From DASZMJ01 sp035551935 (GTDB lineage Bacteria > Planctomycetota > Planctomycetia > Isosphaerales > Isosphaeraceae), in the NCBI GenBank assembly GCA_035551935.1, contig DASZMJ010000675.1:1-6044 (forward strand): a DNA stretch of 6,044 bases, in the 5' to 3' direction. Below the pieces are notes generated by a model. That model saw nothing but the letters and a program-made list of their open reading frames with translations. It was not told where the DNA came from and did not search any database. Position 1 is the first letter of the stretch. Every line of letters begins with the position of its first letter. Made by a program: the position numbers and the translations under genes. Positions 1 to 5,929 of the stretch are shown here, piece by piece.

Positions 1-2208
1 TTGTTCGGGCTGGTGCTGGCGATCGGCATCGTCGTCGACGACGCGATCGTGGTGGTCGAGGCGGTCGAGCACCACATCGAGCACGGCCTGGCGCCGCGGG
101 AGGCGACGGTCCGCGCCATGGAGGAGGTCTCCGGGCCGGTCGTCGCCATCGGGTTGGTGCTGACGGCGGTGTTCGTCCCGTGCGCGTTCATCGGCGGGAT
201 CATCGGCCAGTTCTTCCGCCAGTTCGCCGTGACGATCGCGACCTCGACGTTGATCTCGACGTTCAACTCGCTGACCCTGAGCCCCGCGCTGGCGGCGCTC
301 TTGCTCCGGGCGCGGGAGAAGGGCAAGTACGAGGCGTTGCCGAAGCTGGCGTTCGTGGCCCTGGGGTGCTGGCTCGCCTGGCGCTACGGCGTCCCGGGGC
401 TCCGGCCCCGCCTGGCGCACGCCCTGCCCGCGCGGTCGGCCTGGATGGCGCCCCGGCTCGCGCAGGGGGTCGCGGTGGCGGTCGGGGCCTTGCTCGGCTG
501 GCTCGTCAGCGGCCCGCTGAACTACGTGCTCGGCCTGGCCTTCCGCGGGTTCAACGTCGCCTTCGACCGCGCCACCGGCCTCTACACCGGGCTGGTCAGC
601 CTGCTGCTGCGGGTCAGCCTGCTGGTGCTCCTGGGCTACGGCGGCCTGCTGTACCTGACGTACTGGGGCTTCCAGAAGACGCCGACGGGCTTCATCCCGT
701 CGCAGGACAAGGGCTACCTGCTCGTCAACGTCCAGTTGCCCGACTCCAGCTCGGTCCAGCACACGCAGCGGGTGATGAAGCGGATCGAGACGATCGCCGG
801 CGGCTCGCCGGGCGTCAGCCACACCGTGGCGATCGCCGGCCAGTCGCTGCTGCTGAACGCCAACGCGCCGAACTACGGGGCGATGTACGTAATGCTCGAC
901 GACTTCCACCGACGGATCGACCCGGCATTGGGCGGCGACGCGATCGGGGCGCGGCTCCGTGAGCGGCTCCAGGAGGAGATCACCGACGGCCTGATCAACG
1001 TCCTGGGCGCGCCGCCGGTCGAGGGCCTGGGGACCGCCGGCGGCTTCAAGATCATCGTCGAGGACCGCGGCGACACCGGCATGGCGGCGCTCCAGGAGGC
1101 CGCCGAGTCGGCCGTCGCCGACGGCAACAAGGAGGACTCGGGCCTCCGCGGCCTGTTCACCAGCTACCGCGCCAACACCCCCTGGCTCTACCTCGACATC
1201 GACCGCCTGATGGCCAAGAGCATGGGCGTCTCGACCAGCGAGATCTTCAACACCTTGCAGGTCTACCTCGGCTCCTTGTACGTCAACGACTTCAACAGTT
1301 TCGGCCGGACCTGGCAGGTCAACGTCCAGGCCGACCCGAACTACCGCAAGACGATCGGCGACCTGAAGTTCCTCAAGGTCCGCAACGACCGCGGCGGCAT
1401 GGTGCCGCTGGCCTCGCTCGCCTCGATCCGCGAGGTCGAGGGCCCGGCGATGGTCACGCGGTACAACATGTACGCCGCCGCCGCCATCAACGGCGACCCC
1501 GCCCCCGGCGTCAGCTCCGGCCAGGCGATCGACAGGATGCAGGCGGTCGTCAACCGCCACCTCGACCAGTCGATGCGGTCGGAGTGGACCGAGCTGGCGT
1601 TGTTGCAGCTCCAGACCGGCTCGACGGCGATGCTCGTCTTCCTGCTGGCCGTCGTCCTCGTCTTCCTCGTGCTGGCGGCGCAGTATGAGAGCTGGTCGCT
1701 GCCGATGGCGGTCATCCTCGTCGTGCCGATGTGCCTGCTCTGCTCGGTCGCCGGGGTGCAGGCGGCACGGATGGACATCAACATCTTCACGCAGGTCGGG
1801 TTCGTCGTGCTGGTGGGCCTGGCGTGCAAGAACGCGATCCTGATCGTCGAGTTCGCCAAGAGCCGCCGCGAGGCCGGCGTGCCGCGCCGGCAGGCGACGC
1901 TCGAGGCCTGCCGGCTCCGGCTCCGGCCGATCATGATGACCTCCTTCGCGTTCATCCTCGGCGTCGTGCCGCTGGCGCTCGCCGAGGGGGCCGGCGCCGA
2001 GATGCGGCGCACGCTCGGCACGGCCGTCTTCAGCGGCATGCTCGGCGTGACCCTCTTCGGCATTTTCCTGACGCCGGTCTTCTACGCCGTCATCCAGTGG
2101 CTCAACGACCACCTCGCCGACGCCCGCGCCGCCCGCGCCGAGTCGGCCCCCACCCTCAAGCCCCCCGGCCGTCCCGAGCCGCTCGGCCCGGCCGGCGCCC
2201 ACCCCTGA
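1..2208 (+). CDS. RND-family (HAE1/AcrB-type) multidrug efflux permease, 5'-truncated by the window edge
   Basis: This is the inner-membrane, proton-driven pump of a tripartite RND efflux system, which exports drugs or other amphiphiles through a periplasmic adaptor and an outer-membrane channel. The reading frame is already open at base 1, and its first residues align with AcrB TM4 (around AcrB residue 395), so about 390 residues lie upstream and the TTG at base 1 is not a start codon. Visible in order (residues of the 735-codon fragment): TM4 with the proton-relay pair D13-D14 in 'VVDDAIVVVE'; TM5 and TM6 (about 47-102); an extra hydrophobic insertion (about 104-180); TM7 (about 198-222); 'GFIPSQDKGYL' (229-239) opening the second periplasmic porter/docking region, with 'PPVEGLGTAGGF' at 338-349; TM8 starting at about 541 and followed by 'AAQYESW'; TM10 with the relay lysine K610 in 'LACKNAILIVEFAK'; and TM11-TM12 (about 646-700). 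The tail after 705 is Pro/Ala-rich and poorly conserved. It ends at TGA 2206-2208. The adaptor and outer-membrane genes are not in the window. The substrate cannot be told from sequence. Family assignment is very secure. Confidence 0.97.
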   Translation: MFGLVLAIGIVVDDAIVVVEAVEHHIEHGLAPREATVRAMEEVSGPVVAIGLVLTAVFVPCAFIGGIIGQFFRQFAVTIATSTLISTFNSLTLSPALAALLLRAREKGKYEALPKLAFVALGCWLAWRYGVPGLRPRLAHALPARSAWMAPRLAQGVAVAVGALLGWLVSGPLNYVLGLAFRGFNVAFDRATGLYTGLVSLLLRVSLLVLLGYGGLLYLTYWGFQKTPTGFIPSQDKGYLLVNVQLPDSSSVQHTQRVMKRIETIAGGSPGVSHTVAIAGQSLLLNANAPNYGAMYVMLDDFHRRIDPALGGDAIGARLRERLQEEITDGLINVLGAPPVEGLGTAGGFKIIVEDRGDTGMAALQEAAESAVADGNKEDSGLRGLFTSYRANTPWLYLDIDRLMAKSMGVSTSEIFNTLQVYLGSLYVNDFNSFGRTWQVNVQADPNYRKTIGDLKFLKVRNDRGGMVPLASLASIREVEGPAMVTRYNMYAAAAINGDPAPGVSSGQAIDRMQAVVNRHLDQSMRSEWTELALLQLQTGSTAMLVFLLAVVLVFLVLAAQYESWSLPMAVILVVPMCLLCSVAGVQAARMDINIFTQVGFVVLVGLACKNAILIVEFAKSRREAGVPRRQATLEACRLRLRPIMMTSFAFILGVVPLALAEGAGAEMRRTLGTAVFSGMLGVTLFGIFLTPVFYAVIQWLNDHLADARAARAESAPTLKPPGRPEPLGPAGAHP

Positions 2209-2248
2209 CCCTCCACCAAGGTAGGGCGGACCGGCCGTCATTTCTCCC

Positions 2249-2329
2249 CGTAGCAGGCACGCTCCGCGTGCCGTCCGCCCGGCACGACGAGATACTGTGG
2301 CGGACGGCACGCGGAGCGTGCCTGCTACG
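2249..2329. repeat. Large REP/BIME-like inverted repeat between convergent genes
   Basis: Two perfect 31-nt arms (2249-2279 and 2299-2329) are reverse complements, separated by a 19-nt loop (2280-2298). Complementarity continues outwards imperfectly to about 2244 and 2336 with a two-base bulge. Each arm contains its own smaller perfect hairpin: 7-bp stems at 2256-2262/2266-2272 and 2306-2312/2316-2322, each with a 3-nt loop. Nested palindromes in head-to-head orientation are typical of dispersed REP-type elements. The location between the 3' ends of two convergent genes is also where such elements usually sit. The right arm overlaps the last codons of selA, and its TAG (2325-2327 read on the minus strand) is the selA stop. 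The structure could act as a bidirectional transcription barrier or mRNA 3'-end stabiliser, although no T-tract follows on either strand. That it is a multicopy family is inferred, not seen here. Confidence 0.85.
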
Positions 2330-3755
2330 AGGGGAGAGCGAGGGCCGATCCGCTCCCGGCGGGAGAGGGGGGAAGGATACGGCGGACGGCCGCGAGCAAG
2401 GCGGGGTCGTCGGCCTCGGGGAGGGCGCGGAGGTCGAGCAGGACGGCGCCGGCGTGGACGCGGGGGAAGACGGAGGGGTCGCCGAGCCGCAGGGCGCGGG
2501 CGAGGTCGGCCTCGCGGCCGATCGCGGGGGGGACGAGGCGGACGGCGGCCGACGGCAACGACTCGGCGGGCACGCTGCCGCCGCCGAGGAAAGCGGTCGA
2601 GTCGACCGCCGTCGCGTCGAGGCCGGGGTCGGCGCGGAGCGACTCGGCGAGGCGGCCGGCGCGGTCGCGGAGCGAGTCGATCGGGGCGTCGAGGAAGGAC
2701 CAGAGCGGGACGTCCCGGCCGGCCAAGGCGAGCCGGAGGGTGGCCTCGAGCGCGGCGAGCGTCAGCTTGTCGACGCGGAGGGCCCGCATCAACGGGTCGC
2801 GCTCGACCCGCGCGATCGCGGCCGACTTGCCGACGATCAGGCCGCACTGCGGGCCGCCCAGGAGCTTGTCGCCCGAGGCGAGCACGACGTCGGCCCCCAC
2901 CGCGAGCCCCTCGGCGATCGTCGGCTCGGCGGCCGGCAGGTTCGGCCGGCCCGGGGCGAGGGCGCCGCTGCCGACGTCGTCGATCGCGGCCAGGCCCCGC
3001 TCGGCGGCCAGCCGCGCCAGCGGGCCGATCGGCACCTCCTCGGCGAAGCCGACGATTCGATAATTGCTGGCGTGAACGCGCAGCAACGCCGCCGTCTCCG
3101 GGCCGATCGCCTTCGCGTAGTCCTCCAGCCGCGTCCGGTTCGTGGTGCCGACCTCGCGCAACCGGGCGCCCGAGACCCCGAAGATCTCGGGCAAGCGGAA
3201 GCTGCCGCCGATCTCGACGAGCTGCCCGCGCGAGACGACCACCTCCTTGCCCGCGGCCAGGGCGCGGAGCACCAGCACGGTCGCCCCGGCGTTGTTGTTG
3301 ACGACCGTCGCCGCCTCGGCCCCGGTCAGGCGCCGGAGGAGCTCGGCCACCCCGTCGGCCCGCCGGCCGCGGTCGCCGGTGTCGAGGTCGATCTCGAGGT
3401 TGCAGTACCCCCGCGCGACCCGCGCGACCGCCTCCGCCGCCTCGGCCGCCAGCGGGGCCCGGCCCAGGCCCGTGTGCAGCAGGATGCCCGTCGCGTTCAG
3501 GACCGGCCGCAGCCGCGGCCCGTCGTCGGCCAGGCTCGCACCGGCGAGTCGCGCCAGCTCATCCACGTCGATCGCGACGTCCCCCCCGTCCCTCAAGGCC
3601 TCCCGCGCCCGCTCGATCGCCGCGCGAACGGCCCCCACGACCGCCTCGCGCCCGCGCCCGCGGATCGCGTCCGCCAGCGAGGGCCGGTCCAGGACCGCGT
3701 TCACCGGCGGCAGGCGGCGAAACGGCGGCGAAGCGGGACCCTCACTATCCATCAC
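2325..3755 (-). CDS. selA: L-seryl-tRNA(Sec) selenium transferase (selenocysteine synthase)
   Basis: SelA is a PLP-dependent enzyme that converts Ser-tRNA(Sec) to Sec-tRNA(Sec) with selenophosphate from SelD; in bacteria it acts in the cytoplasm as a large ring-shaped homodecamer. The 476-aa product is close to the E. coli length (463 aa) and colinear with the family: an N-terminal tRNA-binding domain (about 1-80, with 'LPPVNAVL'), then 'NATGILLHTGLGRAPL' (87-102), 'EIDLDTGDRGRR' (121-132), 'VVNNNAGA' (151-158), 'VSRGQLVEIGGSFRLP' (174-189), 'VGTTNRT' (202-208), 'IDDVGSGAL' (258-266) and the PLP Schiff-base lysine K297 in 'ASGDKLLGGPQCG'. The complete N-terminal domain argues against the shorter SelA-like PLP enzymes. 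GTG at 3755 or the adjoining ATG at 3752 can be the start; no Shine-Dalgarno is apparent. The stop TAG lies in the right arm of the 2249-2329 inverted repeat, so the final Pro/Ser/Ala-rich residues may have been shaped by that element. selB, selC and selD are absent from the window; selB is often next to selA but is not downstream here. The gene is transcribed towards the RND gene. Confidence 0.95.
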   Translation of the reverse strand: MMDSEGPASPPFRRLPPVNAVLDRPSLADAIRGRGREAVVGAVRAAIERAREALRDGGDVAIDVDELARLAGASLADDGPRLRPVLNATGILLHTGLGRAPLAAEAAEAVARVARGYCNLEIDLDTGDRGRRADGVAELLRRLTGAEAATVVNNNAGATVLVLRALAAGKEVVVSRGQLVEIGGSFRLPEIFGVSGARLREVGTTNRTRLEDYAKAIGPETAALLRVHASNYRIVGFAEEVPIGPLARLAAERGLAAIDDVGSGALAPGRPNLPAAEPTIAEGLAVGADVVLASGDKLLGGPQCGLIVGKSAAIARVERDPLMRALRVDKLTLAALEATLRLALAGRDVPLWSFLDAPIDSLRDRAGRLAESLRADPGLDATAVDSTAFLGGGSVPAESLPSAAVRLVPPAIGREADLARALRLGDPSVFPRVHAGAVLLDLRALPEADDPALLAAVRRILPPSPAGSGSALALPS

Positions 3756-3766
3756 GAAACACCATT

Positions 3767-3816
3767 AATAAGAATTATAGAATTTGAAGATCTATGATGA
3801 TTTTTGAATAAGAATT
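3767..3816. repeat. Pair of 10-bp direct repeats (AATAAGAATT) 40 bp apart upstream of selA
   Basis: AATAAGAATT occurs at 3767-3776 and again at 3807-3816, so the copies begin exactly 40 bp apart, close to four helical turns. The copy nearer selA overlaps the candidate TATAAT. This could be a paired operator for a regulator of selA, or chance similarity in AT-rich sequence. The repeat itself is seen directly; its function is speculative. Confidence 0.45.
3774..3779 (-). promoter_or_regulatory. Candidate -10 box for selA in an AT-rich patch
   Basis: Read on the minus strand, 3779-3774 is a perfect TATAAT, within an AT-rich patch that contrasts sharply with the GC-rich surroundings. No good -35 hexamer is found at 16-18 bp spacing (the sequence there is close to AATCAT), so recognition would rely on the -10, an AT-rich upstream region or an activator. 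A transcript starting about 7 bases downstream would have a leader of only about 12 nt before GTG 3755. That fits the lack of a visible ribosome-binding site. Confidence 0.45.
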
Positions 3817-3871
3817 CATGTGATCGTCGTGGTCGCCGGCATCCCGATCATGGGCGTCTCCAGGCGGAATC

Positions 3872-3912
3872 GGGGCGGTCGCATGGCCGTTGCCCTCCGC
3901 TCGGACCGCCCC
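3872..3912. terminator. Candidate stem-loop downstream of the LEPR-XLL propeller gene
   Basis: GGGGCGGTC (3872-3880) and GACCGCCCC (3904-3912) are perfect reverse complements separated by a 23-nt loop. They lie 26-66 bases past the end of the minus-strand gene at 3938. There is no T-rich tail on the minus strand, and the loop is long, so this is only a weak terminator candidate for that gene. Confidence 0.25.
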
Positions 3913-3929
3913 ACTCGGTCGCGCCGATG

Positions 3930-3950
3930 CGGGCCGGTCAGATCGGCCCG
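3930..3950 (-). terminator. Small GC-rich hairpin straddling the stop codon of the propeller gene
   Basis: CGGGCCG (3930-3936) pairs perfectly with CGGCCCG (3944-3950) around a 7-nt loop that contains the TGA stop (3938-3940, minus strand). No T-tract follows. It may help define the mRNA 3' end together with the larger stem at 3872-3912, or it may be a chance product of GC-rich sequence. Confidence 0.25.
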
Positions 3951-5683
3951 GCGCCGTAGGCGAGGAGGTCGCTGACGTAGGCGATCGGATGATAGCCGGG
4001 GTCGGTGAAGGTCAGCATGACGGTGACCGACTGGCCGGCGGCGAGGGTGCCGGTGTTGCCGAGGGGGAGGTTGATAAAGGGTTGGCCCGACGGCGTGGTC
4101 GCCGCGGTGGTCCCGCTGGCGTTCGCGAGGGTGACGCCGGGGGTCAGGTCGTCGAGGACCAGGGCGATCGGGCCGGCGATCGCGGGGCCGGTGTCGGTGA
4201 CGGTGACGAACTCGGTGAACTGGCGGGTGGAACGATTGAACAGGAACCCGCCGCGATGGACCGTGACCTGCGACGAGACGTCGCGGACCAGCGCCTTGAC
4301 CTCGTAGACGGACCCGTTGCCCGGCCCGCCCGTGCCGAAGACGTCGCCGGTCGAGGTCATGTCGGAGAGGAACAGCGCGTCGGTCGTCGCGGCGGCGCCG
4401 TCGACGTGGCCGATGTTGGGCTGGTCGTTGCTGACGAAGTCGAAATACTGGCCCGTCGCCGGGTTGGCGAAGACGACGGGGTTCTTGGTGTTGGTCAGGC
4501 CGCCGGTGGAGAAGTCGCCGTGGAAGCCGGCGAAGACGCCGTGGTTCAGGCCGTCGGGGAACTGCGGTGGCGCGATCGTGAAGCCCGAGGCCCCCTGCGA
4601 CCGCGAGCCGAAGTTCGGGATGTTGGCGTCGGGCAGCGGCTGGAAGGCCAGCACCGGCAGCGTGACGCCCGACGTCGGGCCGAGGTCCACCCGCGGGCCG
4701 GGCCCGCCGGGCGTCTGGGCGGCGAGCGTGTAGTGATAGGGATAGCCGAAGTTGAGCACCGTCGTGCCGATGTCCGCCGCGGGGACGCGGTCGAGCGTGT
4801 CGGCGCTCCAGGCGACGGCGCCGTTGTTGTTGCCGTCGATGCCGTTGTCGGCGATCAGCAGGTCGCCGGTGGTCGGGTCGATGGCCAGGCTCGCCGCGTT
4901 GCGGAGGCCGTCGGCGACCTGGCGGAGGTTCGAGAAGACCGGGGCGCCGTTGTGGCTCGAGAGCGTGGCCACGTCGACCGAATCCGGCTGGAGCGTCCCC
5001 GAGAGCAGGCCCCCGGCCGTGATCGTGCCGACCGACGGCGTCGGGATCGCGTGGCCGTTGGAGTCGAGGACGACGTTGTTGTTCGCGTCGCGCTCGATGC
5101 CGTTGTTCTCGGAACCCACATTGAAGAAAACATCATAACTCCCCGGCTGCCCCGGGGTCGGCCGGACGGCGAGGGCGTAGGAGGTGTGCTCCCAGGCGGT
5201 CGAGGGGAAGGTCAGCGAGACCTGGCCGAGCAGCGAGAGGGCCGACGCCGGCCCGGCGCCGGCGGCGAGGACGTTGATGGTGCTCGTGCCCGGCGTGCTG
5301 CTGGTGGCCAGGACGAACGGCCCGGCCTGCTTGAGCGCCGTGAGCTGGCCCGGCAGGCCGTCGTAGAGGACCTGCCCCGGCCCGTCGGCCACGCCGTCGC
5401 CGTTGGCGTCGGTGAAGCGGAGGATCTCGCCGGTCGTCGCGAAATAGGAGGTATGCCCGGCGGTCGGGTTGCTGACGGCGACCATCATCGAGCCGTCGGC
5501 CGTCGGCTGGAGGCCGGTCGGGTAGTTCAGGCCGCTCGCGAAGGTCGTCACCCGGAAGTCGGCCGGCGTGACGCCCGGCCCGACGACGGTGAACGGCCCG
5601 CTGGTCAGCAGGGCACGGGCCTCGAGCGACTCGACGGCCATGGTCGGCCGACGGCGTGGGCGCAGGCGATCCGAGCGGGACAT
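3938..5683 (-). CDS. LEPR-XLL-type exported protein with glucose/sorbosone-dehydrogenase-like beta-propeller
   Basis: The 581-aa protein is probably exported or surface-exposed; its substrate is unknown. The start at 5683 is chosen because a perfect AGGAGG (5693-5688 on the minus strand) lies four bases upstream and because the next residues form the planctomycete N-terminal pattern: basic 'RPRRRP' (8-13) followed by 'VESLEARALL' (17-26). The open frame continues upstream to 6022, but that part is Arg/Pro-rich and unlike coding sequence. No conventional hydrophobic signal peptide is visible. Residues about 40-465 resemble six-bladed glucose/sorbosone-dehydrogenase propellers: 'FASGLNYPTGLQPTADGSMM' (48-67), 'GEILRFTDANGDGVADG' (85-101), 'WEHTSYALAVRP' with H166 where such enzymes have a catalytic His, 'DGLRNAASLAIDPTTGDLLI' (258-277, R261), 'NFGYPYHY' (311-318), 'HGVFAGFHGDF' (381-391) and 'GSVYEVK' (457-463). 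Residues about 468-581 look like a beta-sandwich module. 'TDANGDGVADG' (91-101) resembles a calcium-binding loop. No transmembrane anchor, dockerin or C-terminal sorting tail is seen. PQQ binding and dehydrogenase activity are inferences; a non-catalytic binding role is equally possible. Confidence 0.92.
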   Translation of the reverse strand: MSRSDRLRPRRRPTMAVESLEARALLTSGPFTVVGPGVTPADFRVTTFASGLNYPTGLQPTADGSMMVAVSNPTAGHTSYFATTGEILRFTDANGDGVADGPGQVLYDGLPGQLTALKQAGPFVLATSSTPGTSTINVLAAGAGPASALSLLGQVSLTFPSTAWEHTSYALAVRPTPGQPGSYDVFFNVGSENNGIERDANNNVVLDSNGHAIPTPSVGTITAGGLLSGTLQPDSVDVATLSSHNGAPVFSNLRQVADGLRNAASLAIDPTTGDLLIADNGIDGNNNGAVAWSADTLDRVPAADIGTTVLNFGYPYHYTLAAQTPGGPGPRVDLGPTSGVTLPVLAFQPLPDANIPNFGSRSQGASGFTIAPPQFPDGLNHGVFAGFHGDFSTGGLTNTKNPVVFANPATGQYFDFVSNDQPNIGHVDGAAATTDALFLSDMTSTGDVFGTGGPGNGSVYEVKALVRDVSSQVTVHRGGFLFNRSTRQFTEFVTVTDTGPAIAGPIALVLDDLTPGVTLANASGTTAATTPSGQPFINLPLGNTGTLAAGQSVTVMLTFTDPGYHPIAYVSDLLAYGAGPI

Positions 5684-5687
5684 GGAG

Positions 5688-5693
5688 CCTCCT
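5688..5693 (-). promoter_or_regulatory. Shine-Dalgarno that fixes the start of the propeller gene
   Basis: CCTCCT on the + strand reads AGGAGG on the minus strand, with a four-base spacer (5687-5684) to ATG 5683-5681. It selects this start over the open but non-coding-looking upstream extension to 6022. Confidence 0.85.
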
Positions 5694-5750
5694 ATCTCTG
5701 TGTGCCGGGCGCGCGATTTCGTGCGGATGAGGAGGGAAACGATCAGGACC

Positions 5751-5779
5751 ATGCTATCCGGCGCCTCGGCCCGGATCAA
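5751..5779 (-). promoter_or_regulatory. Candidate sigma70-type promoter for the propeller gene
   Basis: On the minus strand, TTGATC (5779-5774) and TAGCAT (5756-5751) are separated by exactly 17 bp, and each matches four of six consensus positions. A start about 7 bases downstream would give a leader of roughly 60 nt containing the AGGAGG. The match is modest, and planctomycete promoters are not well defined. Confidence 0.35.
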
Positions 5780-5909
5780 ACCCCCGCCCCGCGCCGTCAG
5801 GGGATTGCCAGGTCTCCCCGCCTGACCCGCCCCCCACCCCGTCCCGCCGCGCACCCCGATCGCCGCCGACCCCTTCGGATCAGCTTTTCTTGATGGGAAC
5901 GGGCGATTC

Positions 5910-5929
5910 GAGGCCCGATTTCGGGCCTC
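5910..5929 (-). terminator. Perfect GC-rich hairpin at the 3' end of the right-edge gene
   Basis: GAGGCCCG (5910-5917) and CGGGCCTC (5922-5929) are perfect reverse complements with an ATTT loop. A further A-T pair can close the stem to nine base pairs. The stem begins inside the TGA (5930-5928) of the minus-strand partial gene. There is no following T-run, so it would be an intrinsic terminator of the tail-less type or a 3'-end stabiliser. Confidence 0.5.

Noticed and set aside
1341..2063. 240-codon minus-strand frame within the RND gene
   Set aside because: It lies opposite the conserved TM8-TM12 region of the pump; the translation has no coherent domain and is a shadow.
2297..3301. 334-codon Arg/Gly-rich + strand frame, superficially like a nucleic-acid-binding RGG protein
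   Set aside because: It is antisense to the conserved selA sequence; the Arg/Gly richness is what GC-rich DNA gives in a non-coding frame.
1731..3797. 688-codon + strand open frame running from the RND gene through the intergenic repeat and across selA
   Set aside because: It is out of frame with the RND gene and antisense to selA. The composition is low-complexity Arg/Gly/Ala, and no family features are seen. It is a GC-driven shadow.
3756..3937. Possible tRNA(Sec) (selC) or other small RNA next to selA
   Set aside because: No T-loop-like motif, acceptor pairing or CCA end could be found on either strand; only the AT-rich patch and one long-loop stem are present.
3890..5893. 667-codon open frame on the + strand covering the whole propeller gene in antisense
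   Set aside because: The translation is Arg/Gly/Ala/Glu-rich with no recognisable motif, and it mirrors a gene with clear domains and a perfect Shine-Dalgarno. Long antisense frames are expected at this GC content.
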